Positions 33,460-43,800 of a DNA stretch of 64,000 nucleotides are shown one piece after another. Each line of letters begins with the position of its first letter. The first letter of the stretch is position 1. A model generated the notes under the pieces. That model ran no database searches. It worked only from the letters and a program-made list of their open reading frames with translations, and was not told the DNA's origin. The translations under genes were made by a program, and so were the position numbers. Source of the DNA: Undaria pinnatifida (lineage: Eukaryota; Sar; Phaeophyceae; Laminariales; Alariaceae); the NCBI GenBank assembly GCA_012845835.1, contig JABAKD010000006.1, positions 10,956,945 to 11,020,944 of the forward strand, read 5' to 3'.

Positions 33460-33591
33460 CTGCTTCTAGAGCCGCCCTCATCGACCACTTCGATGGTCGG
33501 AAGCCTATCAATATGAACAGTGATTCCGAAACCCCTGGGTTCGTGTGGAGCTGTGGGTGCCTCTCCGGCTTTCAAGTTCTTCTTGCTAGCC
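33460..33591 (-). pseudogene. Duplicate of the exon start, donor lost
   Basis: Minus strand: acceptor acgactcag, then ASKKNLKAGEAPTAPHEPRG, FGITVHIDRLPTIEVVDEGG and SRSR, clearly homologous to the exon at 33317. At the place of the internal donor AGG|GTGG the copy has AGG|GCGG, so GT is lost; the frame stays open to about 33400. It precedes the intact copy and has the same entry phase, so it could act as an alternative exon only if another donor is used. Confidence 0.65.
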
Positions 33592-33599
33592 CTGAGTCG

Positions 33600-33845
33600 T
33601 TCCACGGTAGCCCCCCCCATCTGTAACGAAATCGCTGGTTTTGAAACCAGCTCCCGACCGTGTCTCCTGCAGTACGGTGTCCCCTGCCACCCCGACATCA
33701 TCGTTCGAAGGTCCTTTGCAAAGAAAAAAACACGTTTTTATGATGATTTTTTCATGGTATCCTTCTTTGTGTCGAACAGCCATGAAAGGTTCGCTAAAGA
33801 AAATCGCTGTTTTCTGGGGGGGGGAGGCTGTCGTAGAATGAGTCC
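33600..33845 (-). repeat. Dispersed repeat (ggtttcaaaaccagcgatttcgtt family)
   Basis: Best-preserved copy: taacgaaatcgctggttttg, gaaaccagctcccgaccgtg, ctcctgcagtacggtgtccc, gccatgaaaggttcgctaaa, then a G run and tgtcgtagaatgag. It abuts the duplicated exon at 33591. Confidence 0.65.
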
Positions 33846-33889
33846 CCGGCGGGAAACGGCATCGAGACAGCCCGCGTTTAACCCACGCA

Positions 33890-34400
33890 CAGTAGAGACG
33901 CACGCTATGGTACGCTTAGGGATACAATTATATGTTTTTTTCGGGCTTTCCTAGAAGTCCTGTCTCTCACTCGATTTTTTTTTCCCGAGACAAAAACGAA
34001 AATTGTTGACGATGAACGATCCCATGGCCTAGGTAGTGTTGCGAAAAACCAACTAAATGATATTCCAACGATAGTTGGTGGTGCATGTTAGTTACAAAGC
34101 ACTACCCGCTGAGCTGTTGAGTCACGTGACTAGGGGAGAGCCGCGGCCCCCGAGATCCCTGGTGCGAAGTCGGCGAGAATCAGTCAACGAACCCGAAAAC
34201 ACGCTGGTATATTTTGTTGGTTATTCAGCACTACCCACTGAGCTACAGAGCCATGTGGCTAGGGCAGAGTCCCGGAAATCTCCGCTACGAAGTCGGCGAG
34301 AATCAATCAATGAACTCGAAGACACACTGGTATCTTTCGTTGGCTATACAGCACAAACCAACGAGCTACGTTGTCACCAGCGCTACATAGCCAACAGTGT
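33890..34400 (-). repeat. MITE-1 end followed by tandem tRNA-like units
   Basis: On the minus strand gtagctcagtgggtagtgct (34221-34240) looks like a tRNA A-box region, and cgggttcgttgactgattct about 50 bases later resembles a B-box. The unit repeats, diverged, at about 34100 and 34360 (period about 120). The 124-codon plus-strand ORF at 34075-34449 simply reads these repeats backwards. Probably SINE heads, not functional tRNA genes: no clover-leaf acceptor stem was found. Confidence 0.5.
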
Positions 34401-34409
34401 GCATATGGC

Positions 34410-34850
34410 GACAGTCAGCAAACGCATGCGCAATGAGGCTGACCAGTAATCAAGTGTGCGCATGTCTCCACTGCTTGAGGAGCGCCGTTCGTCATAAATG
34501 GCATGAACAAAAAGTGCTTCCCCCATCGCAGCCCGCGTCGTGGCAGTACTAGAGCCATCCCATGGTAGAGATGCAGAAGATCCTAAGAAATTTCTTGAGC
34601 TCCTAACATGAGGAGCTAGCTCAATATCTCATCTGAAACACGGCTTCGAAGACCTACATTCGTTCGCGCAACCCGACCAATAAAATCGATGTGCTCCATT
34701 AATAGTCCTAAAACATATATCCGGTATACTCGTAAAAATTATCGTACTCGTAACCGATAGTTTTACACCGGGGGGCGGGCTCATCCGGTGAGAAACGCCT
34801 GGCCGAAAACGTGCAACCCCTTTCGTGGTATGTCTCGTTATTGATAGTAC
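34410..34850. other. Intron sequence, nothing clear
   Basis: Short MITE-1 words near 34510-34560 (cccccatcgcagcccgcgtc). Otherwise unassigned. Confidence 0.4.
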
Positions 34851-34987
34851 CTGCCACGGAAGGCTGCACGGTCTTCGGCCAGGACCTTGAGCACCCTTAC
34901 TCGGTCGGCCTCGTCCTCCTGGCGCTTGGCCTCCACCTCACGCTCTCGTCGACGGCGCTTCTCCTCCACTTGGCAGTATAACGCGGC
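34851..34987 (-). CDS. CSPP1-like coiled-coil protein, basic helix exon
   Basis: Minus strand: acceptor cccctctacag, donor GGCAG|GTACTA. Reads AALYCQVEEKRRRREREVEA, KRQEDEADRVRVLK and VLAEDRAAFRG. The pattern 'hydrophobic-Tyr-x-x-Q-hydrophobic-E-E-K-+-+-+' followed by a long Arg/Glu helix is typical of the repeated helices of CSPP1 ([20 protein letters not shown] in human, from memory). Phase 0 in; two bases out, fitting the exon at 33317. An inner donor CGA|GTAAGG at 34900 is closer to consensus but would break phase. Confidence 0.75.
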
Positions 34988-35325
34988 CTGTAGAGGGGAC
35001 CAGCTGGAGTCAGCTCGATTATGACGACAAAAAAAATTATGTTGTTGTTTGTTACCTGGCAATGTGTAGGATGAGCTCCAACGCCCATCACTGATGTAGC
35101 TACAAATTACGATTTGACGCGAGTCGACGAGGGAAGAAAATGCTGAAATGTTATCATTGCTTCTGCCTTCCGACAATATAACGTGGCTGCCGTTCCGATG
35201 CAAAGCGAATATCCTTCCACAAAGCTGTAGTATCTATGACCTTCTGAACCATTTCCCCTCCACATCTTCTCATTTTATCTGCTACTTACTTTCACTATAT
35301 CTGTTCTTTTTAGCTATTAGTCTAT

Positions 35326-36274
35326 TGTTATAAGGCTTAGTTTGGGTAAGCTATTGGTTGACCTTTCGCAAGTGGTCAAACAGACTAATACCCCATTAAT
35401 TCCTTAACAAATGGCGTCGTCGGCAGGACCATGGGTTTTTGGGTCGTGGGTTCGATCCCCACATCCACCATGATAAACTTTTTCAGATTTTCCCATGGCG
35501 AACTTGAAAAATACTCTCCCCGGTATACCCGGGAAATCAAACGGCTTGGATAATTGACAGGTCCGCCCGTATATCCGGCCGACCTGCTATCCCGCCGTTT
35601 CAGGGGGGGAGAGTGTCATAAGGCTTAGTTTGCGTAAGCTATCGGTTAACCTTTTGCAAGTGGTCAAACGGACTAATACTCCACTAATAACCGTAACAAA
35701 TGGCGTCGTCGACAGACCATGGGTTTTTGGGTCGTGGGTTCGATCCCCACCATCCACAATAATAAAATTTTCAGATTTTTCCCATGTCGAACTTGAAAAA
35801 ATACTTTCCATGGTATCCCCAGGAAATGAAACGGCTTGGATATTGACAGAGGTCCGCCGTATATCCGGCCGACCTGGTATCCCGCCGTTTCAGGGGGGCA
35901 GAGTGTTATAAGGCTTAGTTTGGGTAAGGTATTGGTTAACCTTTGGCAAGTGGTCAAACGGACTAATACCCCACTAATACCTTAGCAAATGGCGTCGTCG
36001 ACAGACCATGGGTTTTTTGGGTCGTGGGTTCGATCCCCACCATCCACAATAATAAACTTTTCAGATTTTCCCCATGTCGAACTTGAAAAATACTCTCCCT
36101 GGTATCCCCAGGAAATGAAACGGCTTGGATATTGACAGGTCCGCCGTATATCCGGCCGACCTGCTATCCCGCCGTTTCAGGGGGGGAGAGTGTTATAAGG
36201 CTTAGTTTGGGTAAGGTATTGGTTAACCTTTGGCAAGTGGTCAAACAGACTAATATCCCACTAATTCCTTAACA
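35326..36274 (+). mobile_element. TRIM tandem array: four LTRs, three internal parts
   Basis: Four 84-85-base terminal repeats (35326-35409, 35614-35698, 35904-35987, 36191-36274) start TGTYATAAGGCTTAGTTTG and end in TAACA or a variant, giving TG...CA with TGTTA/TAACA ends. After each of the first three comes aa then TGGCGTCGTCG, a primer-binding-site-like word. Before the last three stands a purine tract (AGGGGGGGAGAG or variant). These are the landmarks of an LTR retrotransposon without coding region. Internal parts are about 205 bases and include a tRNA T-arm-like gtgggttcgatccccac. The whole array is flanked by CTAT (35322-35325 and 36275-36278), a 4-base target duplication, so it probably inserted or recombined as one LTR-int-LTR-int-LTR-int-LTR unit. 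Related single copies lie at 22563 and 41582. Confidence 0.85.
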
Positions 36275-36951
36275 CTATCCTAATCCTCATCAACATTCCC
36301 AAATCATTCTCGCGATATAAATGAAGGCAGGAACAGTATTGGGGAGGGGGGAGGAGGGCCCGCTACATAACCCGGATCTGAGTTACTTCTCGGAGGGAGC
36401 GCGAGAATGATGCGAGGATACTAGACGGGATGGAAAAAACCCTACAGTACTACTATGTTTTGGCATACGACAGTGCGCAGCACCAGCTTCGACGGCAATC
36501 ACTCATAATCAATTTTGAAAAAAAGGAGAAAGTTCAAGATATATGAAAAAGGACATTTATTTACGCGCAATATTTTTCATGATGGTGATGTTCCTCACGT
36601 TGCCGTGGAGCACCGACTTTTAATACCACGCCGTGCCAAGCCAATTTAGTCGGTCTGTCATCTCTATTGTAGATCCGCGTTAGGATAGAGGAGATAGTTT
36701 TTGACCCAAGTATTTTCTGAACAATGGATCTCTTTAACCTCAAATCGTAGGAAAATGTCTTTTCTTGTTTAGCAACATGAAAATTTTTGATACCTTCGTA
36801 AGCGATGGGTTTGGTCATCGGATTGCACCTTCAGTTTACTCAAAATCGTTTTTGGGGTTGAGGCATGTAGAGCTCCTCAAGCCAAGAATCTTGCAGGCGA
36901 AAAAACAATGGTTCACCTTGACCATCGCGCGTGTCAGGGACGGTACTGTAC
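36275..36951. other. Intron; MITE-1 remnant
   Basis: 36665-36880 is a diverged MITE-1 (gttaggatagaggagatagt, ttttctgaacaatggatctc, gcgatgggtttggtcatcgg). The remainder is unassigned. Confidence 0.45.
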
Positions 36952-37118
36952 CTCCAGTTCTCTTCGACTATTGAGGCGGCGGTCGAGGTCCGTCTTCTCC
37001 TCTGGCGGGAGCCTGTCGAAACGATATCTATTCCGAGGAGGAGAAAGTGAAACGGTGGTTTCTTTTGCCCTTCGACGAGTCCCGCCACCGTTCCCGGCCC
37101 CCTCCGTGGAGCTTGTTT
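36952..37118 (-). CDS. CSPP1-like coiled-coil protein, exon 3 visible
   Basis: Minus strand: acceptor gctctttcgcag, donor CTGGAG|GTACAG. Two bases complete Glu, then TSSTEGAGNGGGTRRRAKET, SLSPPRNRYRFDRLPPEE and KTDLDRRLNSRRELE. Entry phase fits the exon at 38326 and exit phase 0 fits 34987. The exon joins a disordered Ser/Gly/Arg linker to a new charged helix. Plus-strand ORFs here lack this continuity. Confidence 0.78.
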
Positions 37119-38325
37119 CTGCGAAAGAGCGGATGACAACTGAGGTTAAATGGCTAAAGCAGCAAGTTGAAATGACTATGGTAAGTCGCCAACTAGATAC
37201 TAAATAGTTGGCTAACACTTTACCCTTAAATATAATAAACCTTTCGACATTAACACTGAAGCTAAATGTTGCTTATATGTCTGGACAGGGCTGTAGGTAT
37301 TACCGTGCAGTGTACTACACATAGTCGCGGACGCACGCTGACGTAGAGGCGAATGCATTTGTCTTTCGACGACGCTCACGTCAGGAGCTGCGTTACTCAA
37401 TTCAAACTCGACTTTGACAAACATTCGCTTAACATATTGTATCGATGGACAATATCTTGGGCTAGGTGCACAACAAATATGTTGGGAATCACGAATGGGG
37501 GTTGCAAAATAAATTTGGTGCCTCCTCAGTTGAATAGCATGTCGCTCAGAAAACCTTTGGCCCAAAACCTGCTACGTCTACCGCAGCACACATCCGCGTA
37601 CAATAATATGTGCCGCTGACTATATCAATAGTACGTGGCCGCCTAGTTTATTAGTTGGCTAAGTGATACAGTTAGTTACATGCGATGAGCTGTGGGGCTG
37701 TGGGTAGGTTGAGTACGCATTGTTTAGTAATAGTAAGTCGCCGACTAGTTCTTCTGTTGGCTGGGTATTACAGTCAGTTGCGGGCGTTACCTTACCCCTT
37801 TAATTCCAAGTAACTTTCTCCCAAAAACGGGTTTCCAATTGTAGAAGGCGTGAATGGTATGTTTGTACCTGACTGGTGCGCTTGTAGCTAGTAATGTGTT
37901 GTATGTCGAGACTAAAATGTATCTGGCTGGTACGGTCGTGCCTCACAAAGTGTATTAGAACGACTAAAAAGTCAGTTGGTAGGCTTACATTGCCACCCCA
38001 CAAAGAACGAACCGTGAAGTCAAAAGCAAACTCTCAGCCTTACCCAAAGGGGTTGACCCGAACTCATCTTCTCCCTGCCACCGCGGCAACGGTCTTGAAT
38101 TGCCATTTTTTTATTTTCCTTCGGCGGACGGATATAAATGAAGCTTAAGCTCACCACGCTTCCACTTTAATGTCGTGTTACAATGTATCCCTTTCCCAAT
38201 TCCGGTAATTGTCCAATCCTAATCCCAAGCGTGTGTTTCCTCCCAAAACAGGAGTCGAAACAACGCGGTTTGCGTGGACAGGGCAGCGCAAGTCGCCGCA
38301 ACGGAATGGCGTAGACCGCACCCAC
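37119..38325. other. Intron, nothing coding
   Basis: 37195-37215 and 37620-37780 repeat the cgccaactagttattagttggc type word seen at 5600. About 37790-37855 is a decayed copy of the ccccttt...gggtttccaattgta repeat. No further exon recognised. Confidence 0.4.
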
Positions 38326-38429
38326 CTTCAGCGGAGAGAGTAAACCCGAACGGCTGCTCGCCATCGCTGATTTCGTTGGGCGACAGGTCTTGGGCAACCA
38401 ACCCCTGCAGCTTAGCGCGGTAGTACGCC
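38326..38429 (-). CDS. CSPP1-like coiled-coil protein, exon 2 visible
   Basis: Minus strand: acceptor tcaccccgcag, donor GAAG|GTGGGT. After one base it reads AYYRAKLQGLVAQDLSPNEI then SDGEQPFGFTLSAE and carries one base (G) to the next exon, which supplies AA. The Y-Y-x-x-K-L motif is a short helix of the type repeated along CSPP1. Two bases are needed from the exon before, but the exon at 39839 ends in phase 0, so a small exon is probably missing between 38430 and 39838, or a different donor is used. Confidence 0.72.
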
Positions 38430-38554
38430 CTGCGGGGTGAGCAGCCGACGAATCACGCAGGTTGCAAAGGTAAAGCTCGATTTCGATCATGCATCGGCGA
38501 GCCATGTTATGGTGGTGGGGGGTGTTTTTGTACCACGTGTGCATAGTCGTATTC

Positions 38555-38780
38555 TTAAGACGTCAGACCCTCATACCCCCATATTGCCGAGACGGAGCAC
38601 GTCGAGTTACACCGATCAAGCAAATGCTGCTTGCACCAAGCGCGAGGCGCCGCGCAAGGTGTTCGGCGAGTCGCATAAACATTGAGCTGCATCCTATAAT
38701 ACTAAGCAACGATTGTGAAGCGGGCGTCGGCACCTTGTGCGTATTTTCTTGCATCCACGGTATGTTGGGGGGGGGGGGGG
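38555..38780. repeat. Dispersed repeat with poly-G end
   Basis: gccgagacggagcacgtcga, gcttgcaccaagcgcgaggc and gtgttcggcgagtcgcataa match 12570-12700. A G run follows at 38767-38781. The ORFs across it are not gene-like. Confidence 0.6.
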
Positions 38781-39838
38781 GGTACGTTTGGGCACGAGCG
38801 TTTCTGGCTGGCTGAGCGTGGACAAAATACTTGAACAACAAACCAAGGAAACTAAATGGGGTGTTCATGCTCAAACGCTGCATGCTTCCGGCCTTTTCTC
38901 CATACATGGCATGATATGGACAGTACGTATACTATGCACGAGGCATTACGGGCGACCCCTTCGCCCCAATAGAGGGAGGGGCTACATCTTGGAACTGATA
39001 CAAGTAAATGATAAGTATTGTAATAATGTCATCATGTACTTCGAAGTATTAGATTATCACTCATGAAACTTACTAAAAACGGGCGATCGATGTACGCGCG
39101 CAGCTTGCAAAGATGAGTATCGACCCTAACTTCGTCGAACTCACAGCTGACATTGTTGGAATAATGTTATAAAAATTGAACATTGCTACTTGTACAATAA
39201 TTTTGTAAAATAGACCAAAGGGTTATCCAAGCATATGTAGAGTTGGCGCCAGGTCTACCAGAAGCTTTTTGAGGCAGTCGAATGTGGCATTGCCGGGAGA
39301 AATATTGAAAACATCATGTATACCAGGCACAGTACTGCGTCTCACTTGACGTTGGTGACAAGTGCGCCGTCTGCTTGTCGCAAGGGGGCGCCGCATCCTG
39401 GCTTCCCCCACGGGTTATAAGTCGCCTGCGAAATTAAGTACGTATGGGAGCACCATACGCATTCGGAACCCAGACATGTCGAGGAGAAAAAACCATTACG
39501 AAAAAATCCCCAGGAGGATCTAAAAAAAAAAAAAAAAAAAAAAAAGAAAAATACTTTCCTCTACGCGACACAAATTCCTCGTACCTACTTGTAGCCTGTA
39601 GGACTGTCTGCCTATGCACAAGTGTGGGCACAACGTATACAACGTTCCTCGCATTTCCAAACGCAGCACAAGGTATTAATAGTAGCATAGGGATCATAAA
39701 GCAGTGAGAGCACGTGTATGCTCGCACTCGTACTCGTAACAGGTATACAATAGGACGTACTGGTACGTACAACAGCTGGCAGTACGAAGTACGTTCGTAC
39801 GAATACTCGGACGCGTTCTTCGAGGCAAATGAGCTCAC
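38781..39838. other. Intron between the first two visible minus-strand exons
   Basis: 39100-39160 has a reverse piece of the agctgtgagttcgacgaa repeat. 39521-39544 is a poly-A run which, on the minus strand, gives the long Phe stretch in the overlapping ORF. A missing small exon may lie here. Confidence 0.4.
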
Positions 39839-40135
39839 CGACTTCAATTCGTGTCTTTTCTCGACCTCCCGTATTTTCTGCGCATCCAGGTTCCTTCTCT
39901 CCCTGTCCTCTGCGACCTGTACGTCCAGTTCCTGTCTATAGGCATCCTGCCGAGCGCGCCGTTTCTCGTTGCTGCTGACGCGGGTGGCTTTCGTGCCGTT
40001 TAGCATAGGCCCTGTTGTGTACGACGTATGCCGACAAGGTCGATCGTCGGCCTGACCGTAACCTCTGGTCGGAACATCAATCGGCCGCGGCGTGCTGTGC
40101 TGTTGTCCTCGCCCTGAGCCAAACATAGCTAGCTC
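39839..40135 (-). CDS. CSPP1-like coiled-coil protein, first visible exon
   Basis: Minus strand: reads ELAMFGSGRGQQHSTPRPID, a Gly/Arg linker, then KRRARQDAYRQELDVQVAED, RERRNLDAQKIREVEKRHEL and KS, ending at TCG|GTGAGC. The Y-R-x-E-L-x-x-Q-V-x-E-D-R-E-R-R motif matches the CSPP1 helix SYQEALQQQIREREERRKK (from memory). CSPP1 sits at centrosomes, spindle poles and the ciliary axoneme and acts on microtubules. Family assignment is tentative, since many centrosomal coiled coils look alike. The 5' border is uncertain (candidate acceptor ggctccag), the open frame runs upstream to 40321, and any earlier exon is not identified. Confidence 0.6.
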
Positions 40136-41081
40136 CTGGAGCCAGCATGGGGACGTCGGTAGCCGTGTGGTGTCGAGCAATTTCCACCAGAGATGGTTGG
40201 CCTTTCCAACAATTAGGCTAAAAAGGCTTGGTGTGTTCGTTGGCTTGGGTAGAAGCTGTGCGAACGTACGCACGCACGTACGTAGTGTGCCTCCTGAATA
40301 ATTCTGGCCTGTTGGATGCAAAAGATTACAAGAGACTGCACTATGACCGCTCGACCGACCGGAACATTTCAGATTAATTGCAAGCAGCCTTGACTGACAA
40401 CAAACAACTAGGTTTTAAAGTAGAGCAATCGGGCTTACACCGTTGACAGTTGACAACGCGCGTTTTTCCATGATTGACATGTCTCCTGATCTGTCTGACA
40501 TATTTTGTGGGATGAACTCGTCGTTTGCTATTTGTAGTCGGCAATGCACGAAAAAAGTAACGGTTTCACGTTGCATGCCTTCCAACACCGCGGAAAGCCA
40601 CTTTAGGTTCAAAAGAGCACGCGCGTTTCGTGTGCTCCTTGCTTCGTGCTCGTATTGCCGCTACGTTGCCGTCCTCGTGCCTCACCCGGATCAGCTATGG
40701 TCACCAGCCATGGTAGCCTGCCGAAGGTTCTGACAAGGAGGTGTGCCGTGGTGCTTGGGATACTTGTGGTGAGAATGGTGTGATTCACCGCAGCGTGGGT
40801 ATGCTTTAGGCATGTTTACGTACTCGTACGACAACATGTCGACTTTTCACGTTTGGTTCTGTTAGGTCCCAGGCAACACCGCAGTGCAGGTTGCTGCCGA
40901 CGCCGACAGGCAGACAAACACGTGTGTCGTTAGATTAGTGGCTCGCTGGGAAGACGACGGTGGCCACGTGCTTTCTCGTACCGCAGTAGCATACGTTTGG
41001 TGCATACCAGGTATGACTACCTGTACGACTGCTCGCAGCACGATTATGGCGCTTTTCTTGTTATCTTCAAAATATGAGTAT
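40136..41081. other. Upstream of the CSPP1-like gene; unassigned
   Basis: 40322-40745 has no convincing exon. 40866-41015 has an exon-like window on the plus strand (VAADADRQTNTCVVRLVARW, ending cataccag|gtatga) without a partner exon. Confidence 0.3.
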
Positions 41082-41284
41082 CAGTGGGGTACCCGATTTA
41101 AGAGCGCCCCTCAGAGCAGGCCAGTGTTACCGTGCCGCCGTGCCGCACTCTTGCGTAACATTGCAAGATAGGGTGTTGTACCTGGTACGCACGGCAGGTT
41201 GTAGTATGGGCACCACAGGGCATGACAAACCGATCTTCCGTTTCTTTTTACTACGGATGCTCTCAAATCGGGTACACCCCACTG
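41082..41284. mobile_element. Tc1/mariner-type MITE, second copy
   Basis: CAGTGGGGTACCCGATTTAA at the left and AAATCGGGTACACCCCACTG at the right, with TA outside (one extra T on the left). Termini match the element at 30482 beyond the first bases (CCGATTTAAGAGCGCC). 203 bases, no ORF of note. Confidence 0.75.
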
Positions 41285-41324
41285 TACACTACGGTACTCG
41301 CTGGTACCGTATTCTACACAAGAT

Positions 41325-41581
41325 AACACACCCCCGGTGATACATTTGAGCGCTTGAAAATATTATCACCGGGTGTGGTATTCTGTGGGGGTTGTGGTAT
41401 CTTCTGTCGCCATATTACTTGGTATTAGACTAAGGCGCTATATTTCGAGCCCCAAAAATTATCACCGGGGTGTCGTATTCTGTGGGGGGTGTGGTATCTT
41501 ATGTGGGTGTATTATCTTGTGTAGAATACGGTATATTCTTGTAAACTCGGAATGTGGACTATTGAGGGGAGTGTGTTAATT
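41325..41581. repeat. caccgggtgtggtattctgt repeat
   Basis: acacacccccggtgataYat, attatcaccgggtgtggtat and attctgtgggggttgtggtat recur within 200 bases. Same family at 51540, 52790, 61240 and 63440. Confidence 0.6.
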
Positions 41582-42007
41582 TGTTAGCGTGGGGTATTAT
41601 TAATTATCCGTTTGACCACTTGCAAAAGGTTAACCAATAGCTTACCCGAACTAAGCCTTGTAACACTCTCCCCCCCTGAAACGGCGGGATAGCAGGTCGG
41701 CCGGACATACCGGCGGACCTGTCAATACATCCAAGCCGTTTCATTTCCTGGGTATACCGGGGAGAGTATTTTTCAAGTTCGACTAAGCTCGGTTCGACAT
41801 GGGGAAAGTCTGAAAAAGCTTAGGTGGATGTGGGATTTGAACCCACGACCCAAAAAAAACATGGTCTGTCGACGACGCCATTTGTTACCCCAAAGACCCA
41901 TGTTCTGTCGACGACGCCATTTGTTATGGCGTTAGTGGGGTATTAGTCCGTTTGACCACTTGCAAAAAAGTTTAACCAATAGCTCACCCAAACTAATCCT
42001 CATAACA
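41582..42007 (-). mobile_element. TRIM element, single copy
   Basis: Reverse orientation: terminal repeat from TGTTAGCGTGGGG to ccttgtaaca, purine tract complement ctctcccccc, interior with gaaacggcgggatagcagg and ggatttgaacccacgacc, primer-site complement cgacgacgcca, then a second terminal repeat to 42007. Near 41880 a 40-base piece containing the primer site is duplicated. Flanks taatt/agcag show no target duplication. Confidence 0.75.
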
Positions 42008-42531
42008 AGCAGGGTTGGCACTCAACGAATATTCATGATGAATAATCACGTTTTCAAATCACGAGTTTTTATTTTCATCGTAGTCATAGCAACTTGTCCT
42101 TAACTTGTTAGTATTGCTGTATGGTTTTCAGCATGGAATCGAGATACTAAAACGCCACACATATGAAGAGTTTGGTTTTGAGTATTGTATATATTATAAT
42201 GCTATACAAATGAAGTGTACGAACTTTAGAATGCCCAATATAAAATCTGCACAAATATGTGTATGTATAATTGTCATTTTTTTTTCTTCTTCGGGCACAT
42301 CTCTTCGTGCTCGCACATTTGTCCGAAACGTCGGATGGGGTGGGCACAATTCCACAGTCGGGGTCACGTTGCCGGAGGTTTGGGCGCGATCCGTGCAGTG
42401 TGTCGCGCGTGGCAAGCCTTTTAAACTTTTTTTGGCCTTGGCACACTTAAGGCATATCCCCTGGTTTCCGCAACATCCCCGGGGATTGAATTTCTGCATC
42501 CCCTATCCCCGTGTACGCACGTAAGATTTGG
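42008..42531 (+). other. Unassigned AT-rich stretch
   Basis: The ORF at 42105-42524 and its antisense partners show no family resemblance or splice support. Confidence 0.3.
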
Positions 42532-43800
42532 ATGCAAACCGCGTTTTTCTGCTCGTAGAGGGTACACGTAGGCGCATTTCCTTTGCACAGAGCACCGCGC
42601 TTTGATCCTGCCGCCCAGCAGCAGTCCAGCCCCCTAGCAGCAGCAGCCTGCAACTCTCTGTGCGTGTGGCAGCTGTTGTAGAAGCTGATTGCTTTGATCG
42701 GAGCCTGCGCTACCCGCCTTACGCCACCACTTCTCGCTGCTGCTGCTGCTGCTACTGCTACTGCTGTTGCTGTCAAGTGTCAAGTGACATGCCGGCGTAA
42801 ATTATAAGGGTCGTTTGAATATCATATTAGTACTCAAACGGTCCTTGGATTTATGTCCAGGTTGGTGTGCTTCGTACGCATGTATTTTACTAGTTTGGCA
42901 CAGAGTACCACGGTACGATCCTGCCGCCCACCAGCAGTCCAGCCCCCTAGCAGCAGCAGCCTGCAACTCTCTGCGCGTGCGGCTGCTGTTGCATTATCTG
43001 ATTGCTTTGATCGGAGCCTGCGATGCTTTACCCGCCTCGACGCCGCTACCTCTCGCTGCTGCTGCTACTGCTACTCATGTCAAGTATCAAGTGACGTGCC
43101 GGCGTAAAGTGTAAGGATCGTTTGAATATCATATTGATACTCAAACGGTCATTATATTCATGTCAAGGTTGGTGTGCTTCGTACACGTACATTTCCCTAT
43201 TTTGGCACAGAGCACCACGCTACGACCCTGCCGACCAGCAGCAGTCCAGCCCCCTAGCAGCAGCAGCCTGCAACTCTCTGCGCGCGTGGCTGCTGTTGTA
43301 GTAGCTGATTGCTTTGATCGGAGCCTGCGATGCTTTACCCGCCTATACGCCGCTACCTCTCGGTGCTGCTGCTACTGCCGCTCCTGTCAAGTGTCAAGTG
43401 ACATACCGGCGTAAAGTGTAAGGATCGTTGAATATCATATTAGTACTCAAACGGACCTTATATTCATGTCAAGGTTGGTGTGCTTCGTACACGTACATTT
43501 CCCTATTTTGGCACAGAGCACCACGCTACGACCCTGCCGACCAGCAGCAGTCCAGCCCCCTAGCAGCAGCAGCCTGCAACTCTCTGCGCGCGTGGCTGCT
43601 GTTGTAGTAGCTGATTGCTTTGATCGGAGCCTGCGATGCTTTACCCGCCTATACGCCGCTACCTCTCGGTGCTGCTGCTACTGCCGCTCCTGTCAAGTGT
43701 CAAGTGACATACCGGCGTAAAGTGTAAGGATCGTTGAATATCATATTAGTACTCAAACGGACCTTATATTCATGTCAAGGTTGGTGTACTTCGTACATGA
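42532..43800 (+). repeat. Tandem 306-307-base units, about four copies
   Basis: The word ggttggtgtgcttcgtac recurs at about 42861, 43168 and 43474, with a truncated start at 43780; a more diverged unit precedes at 42560. Units 43160-43430 and 43466-43736 look identical, so the last duplication is very recent (or an assembly artefact). Each unit holds a CAG/CTG-rich core (agcagcagcctgcaactctc) and a gctgctgctactgc run. The 84-codon ORF in each unit is low-complexity and probably not a gene. Confidence 0.88.

Noticed and set aside
34075-34449. 124-codon plus-strand ORF with two internal repeats
   Set aside because: It reads a tandem of tRNA-like repeats backwards; the period of about 120 keeps the frame open.
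35326-36274. Regularly spaced direct repeats as a CRISPR array
   Set aside because: Repeats of 84 bases with about 205-base, mutually similar 'spacers', primer-site and purine tract; clearly LTR-type.
42853-43720. Three 84-codon ORFs in tandem as a small gene family
   Set aside because: The peptides come from CAG/CTG runs within 306-base tandem repeats; identity is explained by recent duplication.
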